Assembly (NCBI GenBank): GCA_030038595.1
Contig: JASHSW010000157.1
Span: 1-10,125, forward strand
DNA length: 10,125 bases
DNA from: Methylovirgula sp.
GTDB lineage: Bacteria; Pseudomonadota; Alphaproteobacteria; Rhizobiales; Beijerinckiaceae
Direction of reading: 5' to 3'
In this document: one piece after another, positions 1 through 7,007 of the stretch
How positions within the stretch are numbered: position 1 is the stretch's first letter
Layout: the number at the start of each line of letters is the position of its first letter
Program-made: the position numbers and the translations under genes
Notes under the pieces: generated by a model
What the model saw: only the letters and a program-made list of their open reading frames with translations
Told to the model about the DNA's origin: nothing
Database searches by the model: none

Positions 1-115
1 TCCAGCGAGCGATCAGCGTCTTGTCCTGTTCGGCGACGGAAGCGAAGGGACGGTGGTCGACCTTGATCCGGCGCGCCTCGCCGAAATGCGTGTCGCTGGT
101 AAAGAAGATGCGCAT
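1..115 (-). CDS. Metallophosphoesterase, N-terminal part (cut by left edge)
   Basis: The minus strand reads from an ATG at 115 to the window edge with no stop, giving 38 codons. The protein starts MRIFFTSDTHFGEARRIK and continues through RPFASVAEQDKTLIARW. The SDTHFG block is the first metal-binding motif (D-x-H, here Asp8 and His10) of calcineurin-like phosphoesterases, and the following RPF-S-E-D-LI-W pattern is typical of a bacterial cytoplasmic subfamily. These enzymes use two metal ions to hydrolyse phosphoester bonds; the substrate here cannot be told. Many relatives have His after HFG, whereas this one has Glu13. The remaining metal-ligand motifs lie outside the window. A purine-rich GGAAGAG lies a few bases before the ATG. 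It is co-directional with the TonB receptor upstream, 91 bases away. The family call is fairly sure; function is unknown. Confidence 0.8.
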   Translation of the reverse strand, partial: MRIFFTSDTHFGEARRIKVDHRPFASVAEQDKTLIARW

Positions 116-206
116 GGCTCTTCCGGTTGCGCAGCTCCAAGCCGCGGCAGCCGGACATACTAACAGCCGATCGCCAATTCGGTTGCCACGGACGGCCGTT
201 CAACGG

Positions 207-2636
207 TCACATGGTGACTTTTACACCGATAAAGGCTTCGAGCGGCGGGGCGATGGTGATGGCACGAGGATCGCTTGTGCAGAGTAGACCCGGAACGCAG
301 CCGCCGGCCACGGTTTGGTATTGGGTCGAGTCAGTCTCCCAAAGAGTCCCGTAGGTCGCACCGCGATAGTCAAGCGCATTGTTGATCAAACCGAAGATCT
401 GGACATTCTTGGTGACTTGATAGGATGTGCGCAGATCGAGCGTGGCAAAGCCAGAAATCAGCGGATTGAGACCCGGCCCCAGCGTGTTGTTTTCGGCGCC
501 GAAATAGTACTGACTGGAGCGGTAAACTACATCGCCGCCTACCTTCCAGCCCGGCAGAACTTCATAGTCGAAGCCGACCTTGAACTTATGGTTCGGTATT
601 CCCGGTATGTTGTCGCCGGGCTCGACCTGAATATTGCCGTTCGTGTCGGCAGTCGGATTGTTCGGCGAAGACAGGAGCACGGGCGTCAAGAAGATTGCCT
701 GGATATAGGAATAGTTGACGTATGCGTCCCATTTATCGGTTGTGTAGGTCGCGCCAATGTCGACGCCCTGGCGCAAAGTGTCGCCGGCGTTGGCGTAATA
801 GCCAAAGCCTGTCACCAAGCTCGGGACGCTATAGATATCGTCCTGATTTTCGGTCCGATAGAAGCTCGCGCTCCAATCGAGGCGTCCGGGCGCAGGCGCC
901 CAGGCGATTGCATTGCTGCCCTTGAAGCCGGCTTCGACCGTGCGCGCGACGATCTGCTTCAACGGCGGATCGGCGACCAGGAAATTGTCGATCATGCAAG
1001 GCGCGGCGGGGCTCGAGCAGCCGAGTTCGAGCGGCGTCGGGGCGCGGTTGGCTTCCGAATAGCTGGCGTAGGCGGCAATGTCCGGCGTGATCTTGAAGGT
1101 CGCGCCGACGACTGGATTGATTCGGTTGAAATTCTGACTGGCATTCAACAGCGAGTACGTGCCGGCCGCCTGAGAGACTGCGGCGTAAGGCTCGCCAAGC
1201 TGATTGTTGAGACTGATTTGTGCATCGTTGAAGCGCGCCCCGGCATGGATGCTCAGTCTGTCGGTGATGTCGAAAGTATCGAGGACATAGACGCCGATGT
1301 AGGTATTCTGAGCCTCGAGATCGACAGGCGCGACGTCATAGTAGGGCTCGTCGATTAATTCGCCGCTCCAGGGAACGACGTAATCCGACGGCAGCGTGGC
1401 CAACGTGCTGCTGCCGGTAAAATGCGTCCAACCGTGATCGACGCTGACCCCGCCGGTCATCGTATTGTTATGGCCGAGAATCATGTCTGTGTCGGTCAAC
1501 TGCGCCGTCGCGCCCGTGCTCAGCGTGCGGGTCCAGTTGCTGTCGATCTCGCCCAGTGGCGTCCCGACGGTTGCGGTGCCGCCATACGGGTCGGGCAGGG
1601 GAGTTGTCCCCGGCGGTGAGCCCGGAGGACCGGTGACGGGCGTTACAGCAGGCAGGTCGTTACTGTTGCAAACGTCTGCTGTTCCGCACGAATAAAAGTC
1701 GCTGACGTTGCCGTCGTGATGCGCCTGGGCGTAGCTGCGGAAATAGGTGTTGCCGTTGAAGGTCAGCGTGGGGGTGATGCGCGACTCGTCCGAGAGCGTG
1801 ATCATCTCGGCGGTCGTGCGAGTGGTCTGCGGCGTGGTGAAGACGGCCCAGGGATTTTGCTCGGCGAGTACGAGCGGCGTCGTGCCTGCGACTCCCAAAC
1901 CGTCGGCGCCGCCGGTCATGCTCACGTGGACTTCATTGCCTTCAGCCCGATAGCCGATATCGCCATAGGCCCGCTCGGCGTCGGATTGGCCGAAATAGCG
2001 AAAGCCGTTGGTGCCAAGCCCGTCGATATCGACATAATAGGCCCAATTGCCTTTCTGGATGCCGTATTCGGCATAGCCTTGGGCCGTGTAATCCATCCCA
2101 CCCTGGAGATTGATCTCGGTGCCCTGCCAAGTGAAGCCGTTCTTCATGTTCATGACCACCGCGCCGGCGATCGCGTTGAGGCCGAAGACAGGATTACCCG
2201 TAACGATCTGCGCCTCGCTGATTGCAGACGGCGGAATGAGATCCCAATTGACGACGTCACCGTAGGATTCGTTGATTCGTACGCCGTTCATATAGACGGC
2301 AAGGCCTTCCGGCGTGCCCGGAACGGGAGTGGCGGTCTCGCCGCGGAAATCGACGGATTCCGAGAGCGGGCTGCCGATCTCGTCGGTGACCGAGACGCCG
2401 GGCGTCCGCCGCGCCAGAGCATCCTGGAGCGTGGTCTGACTCAAATCCTCGATTTCCTGAGCCGAGATGCTCTGCGTCTCGCTTGGAACGTTGAGGGTGT
2501 TCGTGCCGGTGCCGAGCGGTGCCGTGGCGACGACTTCGATCGTCGGCAGCGCTTCGCTGGCGCTTTGCGCGATGGCGCGCCCGGCCGGCAGGAGAAGCAG
2601 AAGCGCCAGCGTTGCGGCCCGAAGTCCCTTGCCCAT
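207..2636 (-). CDS. TonB-dependent outer-membrane receptor
   Basis: This 809-residue protein should form a 22-strand outer-membrane barrel that imports a scarce ligand using TonB-ExbBD energy. Residues 1-23 are a signal peptide with a leucine-rich core and an AIA cleavage site. TIEVVAT (32-38) fits a TonB box. The plug covers roughly 45-165, with LQDALARRTPGVSV, a VDFRGE block, VYMNGVRINESYGDVVNWDLIP and the GLNAIAGAVVM plug end. The barrel follows; an INNALDYRGATYGT block near 751-763 is typical of the last strands. The only cysteines I see are six in three close pairs (317/323, 540/547, 780/786), suggesting disulfide-stapled outer loops. Residues 332-350 form a Pro/Gly/Thr-rich loop. The C-terminal residue is Met, not the usual Phe. 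GGGGGAG just before the ATG supports the start. Substrate is not determinable: the family includes siderophore, metal-chelate and other transporters. The response regulator gene lies upstream on the same strand. Confidence 0.95.
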   Translation of the reverse strand: MGKGLRAATLALLLLLPAGRAIAQSASEALPTIEVVATAPLGTGTNTLNVPSETQSISAQEIEDLSQTTLQDALARRTPGVSVTDEIGSPLSESVDFRGETATPVPGTPEGLAVYMNGVRINESYGDVVNWDLIPPSAISEAQIVTGNPVFGLNAIAGAVVMNMKNGFTWQGTEINLQGGMDYTAQGYAEYGIQKGNWAYYVDIDGLGTNGFRYFGQSDAERAYGDIGYRAEGNEVHVSMTGGADGLGVAGTTPLVLAEQNPWAVFTTPQTTRTTAEMITLSDESRITPTLTFNGNTYFRSYAQAHHDGNVSDFYSCGTADVCNSNDLPAVTPVTGPPGSPPGTTPLPDPYGGTATVGTPLGEIDSNWTRTLSTGATAQLTDTDMILGHNNTMTGGVSVDHGWTHFTGSSTLATLPSDYVVPWSGELIDEPYYDVAPVDLEAQNTYIGVYVLDTFDITDRLSIHAGARFNDAQISLNNQLGEPYAAVSQAAGTYSLLNASQNFNRINPVVGATFKITPDIAAYASYSEANRAPTPLELGCSSPAAPCMIDNFLVADPPLKQIVARTVEAGFKGSNAIAWAPAPGRLDWSASFYRTENQDDIYSVPSLVTGFGYYANAGDTLRQGVDIGATYTTDKWDAYVNYSYIQAIFLTPVLLSSPNNPTADTNGNIQVEPGDNIPGIPNHKFKVGFDYEVLPGWKVGGDVVYRSSQYYFGAENNTLGPGLNPLISGFATLDLRTSYQVTKNVQIFGLINNALDYRGATYGTLWETDSTQYQTVAGGCVPGLLCTSDPRAITIAPPLEAFIGVKVTM

Positions 2637-2805
2637 GGCTCCCCCCGAAGCGCCGTCAATTGGGACGAACGTCCAAACGGGTAGGGTAAGGCCTCCCGCG
2701 AATCAAGTGCAGCGATGCAACAAGAGCGCGCTAAATGGTTGGAGTTGAAGGAAAAATCCATCCGGATGATGGAAAACTTCCTGCTTGCGGCGTGGGGCTT
2801 GCCAC

Positions 2806-2827
2806 GATGCGGCCGACCACCCGCATC
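2806..2827 (-). terminator. Stem-loop at the end of the response regulator gene
   Basis: GATGCGG at 2806-2812 and CCGCATC at 2821-2827 form a perfect 7-base-pair stem with an 8-base loop. It overlaps the regulator's stop codon (2826-2828). On the minus strand it stands at the 3' end of that gene and before the TonB receptor. There is no U-tract directly after it; the nearest T-run (TTTT) lies about 25-30 bases downstream. A classical Rho-independent terminator is therefore doubtful, and a pausing or mRNA-stabilising hairpin fits equally well. Confidence 0.3.
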
Positions 2828-3470
2828 AGACGTGCCGGTCTCTGGCATTTGTCTCGACCGCGAACTTGATCAGCGCCACGCTCGTTGCAATTCCGAGCTT
2901 CTGCTTGATCGTGGCGACGATGTTGGCGACGGTCTTGTAACCGATGTCGAGATCTGCGGCGATTTCGGCGAGGCTTTTGCCCTCGCCGAGCAGCGCGACG
3001 ACCTGTTTTTCGCGGCCGCTCAAGCCGCGCAGCGGATCGGCAGCGGGTTCGAGATTGGCAAGCGCCAAGGCTTGCGCCACCGATTGGCCGAGGTAGACGC
3101 CACCGCCGCGCACCTTGTCGATCGCCGCGAGGATCGTATTGGGATCGTCGTTCTTCGTAAGGTAGCCGCGCGCCCCCATATCGAGGGCACGGCGCACGAA
3201 CCGCGCGGTCTCATTCATGCTGAAGATCACGATCCGCGCCGCTTGGTTGTCGGCAAGCAGCGTGGGAATTGCGTCAAAGCCGCTGTCGCCGCGAAGCCCG
3301 ATGTCGAGAACGATTACGTCGGGCCGAAACTGCCGATTGGCGGCAACGCCTTCCGACGCGGTGCTTGCTTCGGCGACTTCAAAATCGGCACGCCGATTGA
3401 GAATAAGCCGACAGCCGTCGCGCACGATCGGATGGTCTTCGATCATCAGAATTTTCAGACGCTCACTCAT
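2826..3470 (-). CDS. NarL/LuxR-family two-component response regulator
   Basis: This 214-residue protein is a DNA-binding response regulator. The receiver domain (about 5-120) shows the acidic pair Glu11-Asp12 in LMIEDHPIVRDG, the phospho-acceptor Asp56 in VIVLDIGLRGDSGF, Ser84 in IVIFSMNE and Lys106 in GYLTKND, so it should be phosphorylatable. The C-terminal LuxR-type helix-turn-helix (about 147-207) has LSGREKQVVALLGEGKS, then IAADLDIGYKTVANIVATIK. Length and layout match the NarL/FixJ class. I chose the ATG at 3470 because the receiver fold begins right there. An in-frame ATG at 3560, after an AAGGGG-TTGGAA stretch, would add 30 mostly basic residues and cannot be excluded. No sensor kinase is in the window. 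It lies upstream of the TonB receptor on the same strand and is divergent from pyrH. Control of the receptor is plausible but inferred only from position. Confidence 0.93.
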   Translation of the reverse strand: MSERLKILMIEDHPIVRDGCRLILNRRADFEVAEASTASEGVAANRQFRPDVIVLDIGLRGDSGFDAIPTLLADNQAARIVIFSMNETARFVRRALDMGARGYLTKNDDPNTILAAIDKVRGGGVYLGQSVAQALALANLEPAADPLRGLSGREKQVVALLGEGKSLAEIAADLDIGYKTVANIVATIKQKLGIATSVALIKFAVETNARDRHV

Positions 3471-3665
3471 GCGATCGATCTCTCGGGGCTCCCGGATCCG
3501 GCCGGTCGGGGCCTCCGCTTTTTGGCGCGCCCGGAGGAAGAGCGCAACAGATCTCGCCATTTCCAACCCCTTAAAGCCAGAAACTCTGGTGAAATCGTCG
3601 AATTCCGATTTGGGGCTGCCGCCTCGATCGGGTAAGAACGCGAACGGGGTCGCCGGGAATGCCGG
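3471..3665. promoter_or_regulatory. Divergent intergenic region between response regulator and pyrH
   Basis: These 195 bases should hold the promoters for the regulator (minus) and for pyrH (plus), since no other gene lies between them. Dyads visible here are CCGGATCCGG at 3492-3501, CCTCCG/CGGAGG arms at 3512-3517 and 3532-3537, and CCAGA-AAC-TCTGG at 3577-3589. A poor sigma70-like pair for pyrH is TTGGGG (3610-3615) and TAAGAA (3633-3638), spaced 17 bases apart, each matching consensus at only about three of six positions. If the regulator starts at 3560 instead, the first two dyads fall inside coding sequence. Confidence 0.35.
3577..3589. repeat. Short dyad CCAGA-N3-TCTGG, possible operator
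   Basis: A perfect 5-base inverted repeat with a 3-base spacer lies between the divergent regulator and pyrH genes, 107 bases upstream of the regulator's chosen start and 77 bases before pyrH. Its position would suit a regulator-binding site, but an inverted repeat this short can arise by chance and no second copy was noticed elsewhere. Confidence 0.2.
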
Positions 3666-4388
3666 ATGAGTAAAATCGAACCAAAATGGCGCCGGGTCGT
3701 CGTCAAACTTTCCGGCGAAGCTTTGATGGGCGCGGCGAGCCATGGCCTCGATTCCGCTACGCTTGAGCGGATCGCCGCCGATCTTGCCCACGCGGCGCGG
3801 CTCGGCGTCGAAACCGCCGTCGTGGTCGGAGGCGGCAATTTCTTCCGCGGCATCGCCGGAGCGGAAAAGGGCATCGAACGGGCGCGCGCCGACTCGATCG
3901 GAATGCTCGCCACCGTCATGAACGCCCTCGCCATGGAACATGCCGTCGAAAAGCAGGGCCAGCCGGCGCGCGCCCTATCCGCCGTGCCGATGCCTTCGAT
4001 TTGCGAGCCCTACTCGCGGCAAGCCGCTCTACATCACTTGAGCAAACATCGGGTGGTCGTCCTCGCGGGGGGTACCGGCAATCCATTTTTTACGACGGAT
4101 ACCGGCGCCGCGCTGCGCGCCGCGGAATTGTCTTGCGACGTGATCCTGAAGGCGACGCAGGTGGACGGCGTTTACTCGGCCGATCCCAAACGCGATCCGG
4201 GCGCGCGCCGCTTCGACCTTCTGACCCACGACGAGGCGATCGCCAACAACCTCGCCGTGATGGATACGGCGGCATTCGCGCTGGCGCGCGAGACCAAAAT
4301 TCCGATCGTTGTCTTTTCGATCCGCGAACCCGGCGCAATCTCGGCGGCACTTCTTGGGAAGGGCAAATCGACGCTCGTCGTCCCTTAA
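3666..4388 (+). CDS. pyrH: UMP kinase
   Basis: UMP kinase phosphorylates UMP to UDP with ATP in the cytoplasm, a key step in pyrimidine nucleotide supply. The 240-residue length is typical of the bacterial hexameric enzyme. The amino-acid-kinase fold is marked by VVKLSGEALMG (12-22), GGGNFFRG (55-62), the R-x-x-x-D-x-x-G-M-L-A-T segment (72-83), the AGGTGNPFFTTDT block (134-146) and KATQVDGVYSADP (162-174). The ATG at 3666 is the family start (MSKIEPKWRRVVVKLSGE); the ribosome-binding site is weak. pyrH begins the plus-strand cluster. The usual upstream partners rpsB and tsf are absent and a divergent response regulator stands in their place. frr follows after 209 bases. All main motifs are intact. 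Confidence 0.98.
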   Translation: MSKIEPKWRRVVVKLSGEALMGAASHGLDSATLERIAADLAHAARLGVETAVVVGGGNFFRGIAGAEKGIERARADSIGMLATVMNALAMEHAVEKQGQPARALSAVPMPSICEPYSRQAALHHLSKHRVVVLAGGTGNPFFTTDTGAALRAAELSCDVILKATQVDGVYSADPKRDPGARRFDLLTHDEAIANNLAVMDTAAFALARETKIPIVVFSIREPGAISAALLGKGKSTLVVP

Positions 4389-4597
4389 CCATTTCGGATG
4401 GCTGAATTGCCTGGACAAAGGTCGGAAATCGCGTAGCAAATCGCCCGATTCTATGATGATATTGAAGCCGGTGCGAAATCCCCCAACGCCGGATTTAACG
4501 TTTCGGCCGCGGCGCGTTCGTAGAAAAGCGCATATTGGCGTTTACGGGGGCCCCGGGATGCGGCCGCAAAGGTCCGGCCCTTGTGACGGAAGAAGGG
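4389..4597 (+). promoter_or_regulatory. pyrH-frr intergenic region
   Basis: This 209-base gap holds no supported gene. A small CCAT/ATGG hairpin (4389-4401, loop TTCGG) follows directly on the pyrH stop but lacks a T-tract. TATGAT at 4453-4458 resembles a -10 element with no clear -35 partner. A GGGGCCCCGGG run lies at 4547-4557. The frr frame stays open upstream to a TTG at 4535, but the predicted 21-residue extension does not resemble the family. Confidence 0.3.
4588..4597 (+). promoter_or_regulatory. frr ribosome-binding site
   Basis: The purine run GGAAGAAGGG sits immediately before the ATG at 4598. It decides the frr start at [10 protein letters not shown] over the in-frame upstream TTG at 4535, which has no comparable site. 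Confidence 0.6.
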
Positions 4598-5158
4598 ATG
4601 AGCGACGGTTTCGATCTTTCCGACCTGAAGCGCCGCATGCAGGGTGCGATCGGTCTGCTGCGCCAGGAACTCGGAGGGCTGCGCACCGGACGCGCCTCGG
4701 CAAGCCTGATCGAGCCCGTCCATGTCGATGCCTACGGACAATCGATGCCGATCAACCAACTGGCGACGATCAGTGTGCCGGAGCCGCGCATGTTATCGGT
4801 CCAGGTTTGGGACAAGGGTCTGGTCGGCGCCGTCGAACGCGCCATCCGCGATTCCAATCTTGGCCTGTCTCCCGTTGCCGAGGCTCAGATATTGAGGATT
4901 CGCATTCCCGAACTCAACGAGCAACGCCGCAAGGAGATGGTGAAGGTCGCCCATAAATACGCCGAAGAGGCGCGCGTCGCGGTCCGCCATGTCCGCCGCG
5001 ATGGAATCGACGCCTTGAAGAGATTGTTGAAGGAAAAGCGGATCAGCGAAGACGACGAAAAGCGCCACGAATCCGAGGTGCAAAAAACGACCGATCAGCA
5101 CATCGCCGAAATCGACCTCGCCTTGGCGACGAAAGAAACGGAAATTATGCAGGTTTAG
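4598..5158 (+). CDS. frr: Ribosome recycling factor
   Basis: RRF works with EF-G to split post-termination ribosomes so that subunits can be reused. The 186 residues match the usual length of about 185. Family blocks in order are the N-terminal helix with [14 protein letters not shown] (21-34), the domain II strand region with [21 protein letters not shown] (52-72), [10 protein letters not shown] (83-92), [14 protein letters not shown] (105-118), and [13 protein letters not shown] (129-141) with the conserved arginines of the hinge and ribosome contact. The C-terminal helix of domain I ends the protein. The start is set by a strong purine-rich site right before the ATG and by alignment to the family. 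pyrH-frr pairing is conserved across bacteria. Nothing is missing or unusual in the protein. Confidence 0.98.
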   Translation: MSDGFDLSDLKRRMQGAIGLLRQELGGLRTGRASASLIEPVHVDAYGQSMPINQLATISVPEPRMLSVQVWDKGLVGAVERAIRDSNLGLSPVAEAQILRIRIPELNEQRRKEMVKVAHKYAEEARVAVRHVRRDGIDALKRLLKEKRISEDDEKRHESEVQKTTDQHIAEIDLALATKETEIMQV

Positions 5159-5307
5159 GCGGCGCTTTGCATGCGCAGCCTCGCGAGGACGTGAATGCGA
5201 CCGCGGCTGAACTGGGTGGTATCGCCGCGGATGAGGCGCGCACGAAGCGCGCATCCCGGCACCGCGCGCGCCGGCAGACACGCTTGTTCGCGCCGCGACC
5301 GAGAAAG

Positions 5308-6090
5308 ATGCGGAGCATGATCAAGACAAACGCCGCAGTAAAGCCCACGGAATGGCTGGGGCGCATCCCGATTCACGTCGGCATAATCATGGACGGCAAC
5401 GGCCGTTGGGCCTTGAACCGCGGATTGCCGCGCATCGAAGGTCACCGGCGCGGCGTCGAGGCGTTGCGTATCACGGTTTGCGCGGCAATCGAGTTTGGTT
5501 TGCGCTATCTCACCGTCTATAGTTTCTCGGCGGAGAATTGGAGCCGGCCCGTCGAAGAGGTCAGCGACCTCATGGGCCTCCTCAAACGCTTCATCCGCAA
5601 TGACCTCGCCGAGCTGCAAAGGGCCGGCGTCAAAATCAAGGTGATTGGCGACCGCGCTAATCTCAATCCGGACATCCTCGCCATTTTGCAGGAGGCCGAG
5701 GCTGCGACGTGCGGCAACGCGCGGCTCACTCTCGTCGTTGCCTTCAACTACGGCAGCCGCCAGGAAATCGCCGCTGCGGCGCGCGTGATGGCGGCGAAAG
5801 CGGCGGCAGGCTTGATCGATGCCGCGGAAATTGATGCCGACTTGTTGACGCAACACCTCGACACCGCCGGGATTCCCGACCCGGATCTCATCATTCGTAC
5901 GTCCGGCGAACAGCGGCTTTCGAATTTCCTGATGTGGCAGGCGGCCTACAGCGAATTCGTGTTCCTGCCAATTCATTGGCCGGACTTCGATCGTCAGGCT
6001 TTGGCCGACGCACTTGCGCAATTCTCGGCGCGCGAACGCCGGTTCGGCGGCGTGACCTTGTCTCCCGAGGGTGCTAAGGTCGGCGGATGA
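5308..6090 (+). CDS. uppS: Undecaprenyl diphosphate synthase (cis-prenyltransferase)
   Basis: UppS adds eight isopentenyl units in cis to farnesyl diphosphate, making the C55 carrier lipid for peptidoglycan and O-antigen. From 5308 the protein has 260 residues. Motifs are [13 protein letters not shown] with catalytic Asp29, GHRRG (45-49), [11 protein letters not shown] (71-81), [15 protein letters not shown] (193-207) for diphosphate binding, Glu216 in AAYSEF and WPDF (224-227). The start is uncertain. The ATG at 5317 would place the catalytic Asp at residue 26, as in E. coli, but its GGAGC is too close; the ATG at 5308 follows GAGAAAG. The frame is also open further upstream, with GTG at 5191 and TTG at 5167, giving a low-complexity Arg/Ala-rich extension that looks non-native. 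The stop overlaps the cdsA start in ATGA (6087-6090), implying coupled translation. Confidence 0.96.
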   Translation: MRSMIKTNAAVKPTEWLGRIPIHVGIIMDGNGRWALNRGLPRIEGHRRGVEALRITVCAAIEFGLRYLTVYSFSAENWSRPVEEVSDLMGLLKRFIRNDLAELQRAGVKIKVIGDRANLNPDILAILQEAEAATCGNARLTLVVAFNYGSRQEIAAAARVMAAKAAAGLIDAAEIDADLLTQHLDTAGIPDPDLIIRTSGEQRLSNFLMWQAAYSEFVFLPIHWPDFDRQALADALAQFSARERRFGGVTLSPEGAKVGG

Positions 6091-6998
6091 TGGAACCCGC
6101 CGAGCGGCCGAAGCTGCGCTCCGATGATGGTGCGATCGAGGGCGGGCCGCCAGGCCTTGCGGCGCGCCTCGCCGATTTGGGACCGCGCGTCGCTTCCTCG
6201 GCAATCTTGGTCGCAATCGCGATCTTAAGCCTTCGAGTCGGCGGCGCCTTGTTCGTTATTGCGTGGCTCGCGGCGGCGCTCATCGTACATTTCGAATGGC
6301 AGCGGATCGTCGGCGGCGCGCGGCAAGCGACGCGGCTTGCGATCGGCTCCGGGGCGCTGGTAATCGCCGCGCTTCTGGTCAGCACGATCAGCGCCGATTT
6401 GGCAGGGCTGACGATCTGTCTTGCGGCGCTTGCGGCGGGCGGCTCCGCCGATCCAGGCCGGCGCGGTTGGTCCGGGATGGGCGTCCTCTATGCAGGCAGC
6501 CTGATCATTGCGGTCGTAACGTTGCGCATGTCGTTTCCGTTTGGGCAGCGGGCGATCGCCTGGCTGTTTGCGGTCGTTTGGGGTACCGACATCGTCGCTT
6601 ATTTTGCCGGACGGCTGATTGGCGGCCCGAAGTTTTTGCCGCAGATCTCGCCGTCGAAGACCTGGGCCGGAACGGCATTGGGAATTATCGGCGGAGCTCT
6701 GATCGGATCCTTGTTCTTGGCGCTCGCCGCCCGACTCACCCGGCTCGAGACGCCGGCCCCGAATTCTGCGCCTTTCCTTTTAGGCCTTGCCACCGCCGCG
6801 GTGGCGCAAGCTGGCGATCTCTTCGAATCTTGGATGAAGCGGCGGTTCGGGGCCAAGGATTCGAGCAATTTCATTCCCGGACATGGCGGTCTGATGGACC
6901 GTCTGGACGGATTCATCGCCGCCGCCGTCTGGGCCGCGTTTCTCGGCGCCCTGCGTGGTTTTCCATCATCGGCCGAAGGCTTGTTCCACTGGATGTGA
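6087..6998 (+). CDS. cdsA: Phosphatidate cytidylyltransferase (CDP-diglyceride synthase)
   Basis: CdsA is an inner-membrane enzyme that converts phosphatidic acid and CTP to CDP-diacylglycerol, the precursor of phospholipids. The 303-residue protein is largely hydrophobic, with about seven or eight predicted membrane segments (roughly 38-66 as a pair, 88-117, 130-148, 157-175, 192-216, 228-245, 276-292). The family signature is complete at 248-274: S-x-M-K-R, then GAKD, then [12 protein letters not shown], containing the Mg-binding and catalytic acidic residues. The upstream SPSKTWAG block (188-195) is also typical. The first ATG (6087) overlaps the uppS stop; an ATG directly after it (6090) is an equivalent start. 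The charged N-terminal stretch of about 30 residues is cytosolic. dxr follows 9 bases later. Confidence 0.96.
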   Translation: MMEPAERPKLRSDDGAIEGGPPGLAARLADLGPRVASSAILVAIAILSLRVGGALFVIAWLAAALIVHFEWQRIVGGARQATRLAIGSGALVIAALLVSTISADLAGLTICLAALAAGGSADPGRRGWSGMGVLYAGSLIIAVVTLRMSFPFGQRAIAWLFAVVWGTDIVAYFAGRLIGGPKFLPQISPSKTWAGTALGIIGGALIGSLFLALAARLTRLETPAPNSAPFLLGLATAAVAQAGDLFESWMKRRFGAKDSSNFIPGHGGLMDRLDGFIAAAVWAAFLGALRGFPSSAEGLFHWM

Positions 6999-7007
6999 GA
7001 GGCGGGC

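Noticed and set aside
315..1358. 347-codon open frame on the plus strand
   Set aside because: It is antisense to the TonB receptor, whose signal peptide, plug and barrel motifs are clear. The translation is Arg/Val/Asp-rich with no domain, as expected for a GC-rich shadow frame.
1716..2684. 322-codon open frame on the plus strand
   Set aside because: It is antisense to the receptor's N-terminal half, without motifs; composition is typical of a shadow frame.
2715..3635. 306-codon open frame on the plus strand
   Set aside because: It runs antisense over the response regulator, whose receiver and LuxR domains are unmistakable.
3471..3941. N-terminal extension of the response regulator frame into pyrH
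   Set aside because: The frame stays open far upstream, antisense to pyrH, but the family fold starts at 3470; the extra residues are shadow sequence.
4547..4557. GGGGCCCCGGG run before frr considered as a terminator or operator
   Set aside because: It is a loopless GC palindrome with no T-tract, and of a length expected by chance in GC-rich DNA.
5155..6216. 353-codon open frame on the minus strand
   Set aside because: It is antisense to uppS and the start of cdsA, both with complete catalytic motifs; no domain was seen in the translation.
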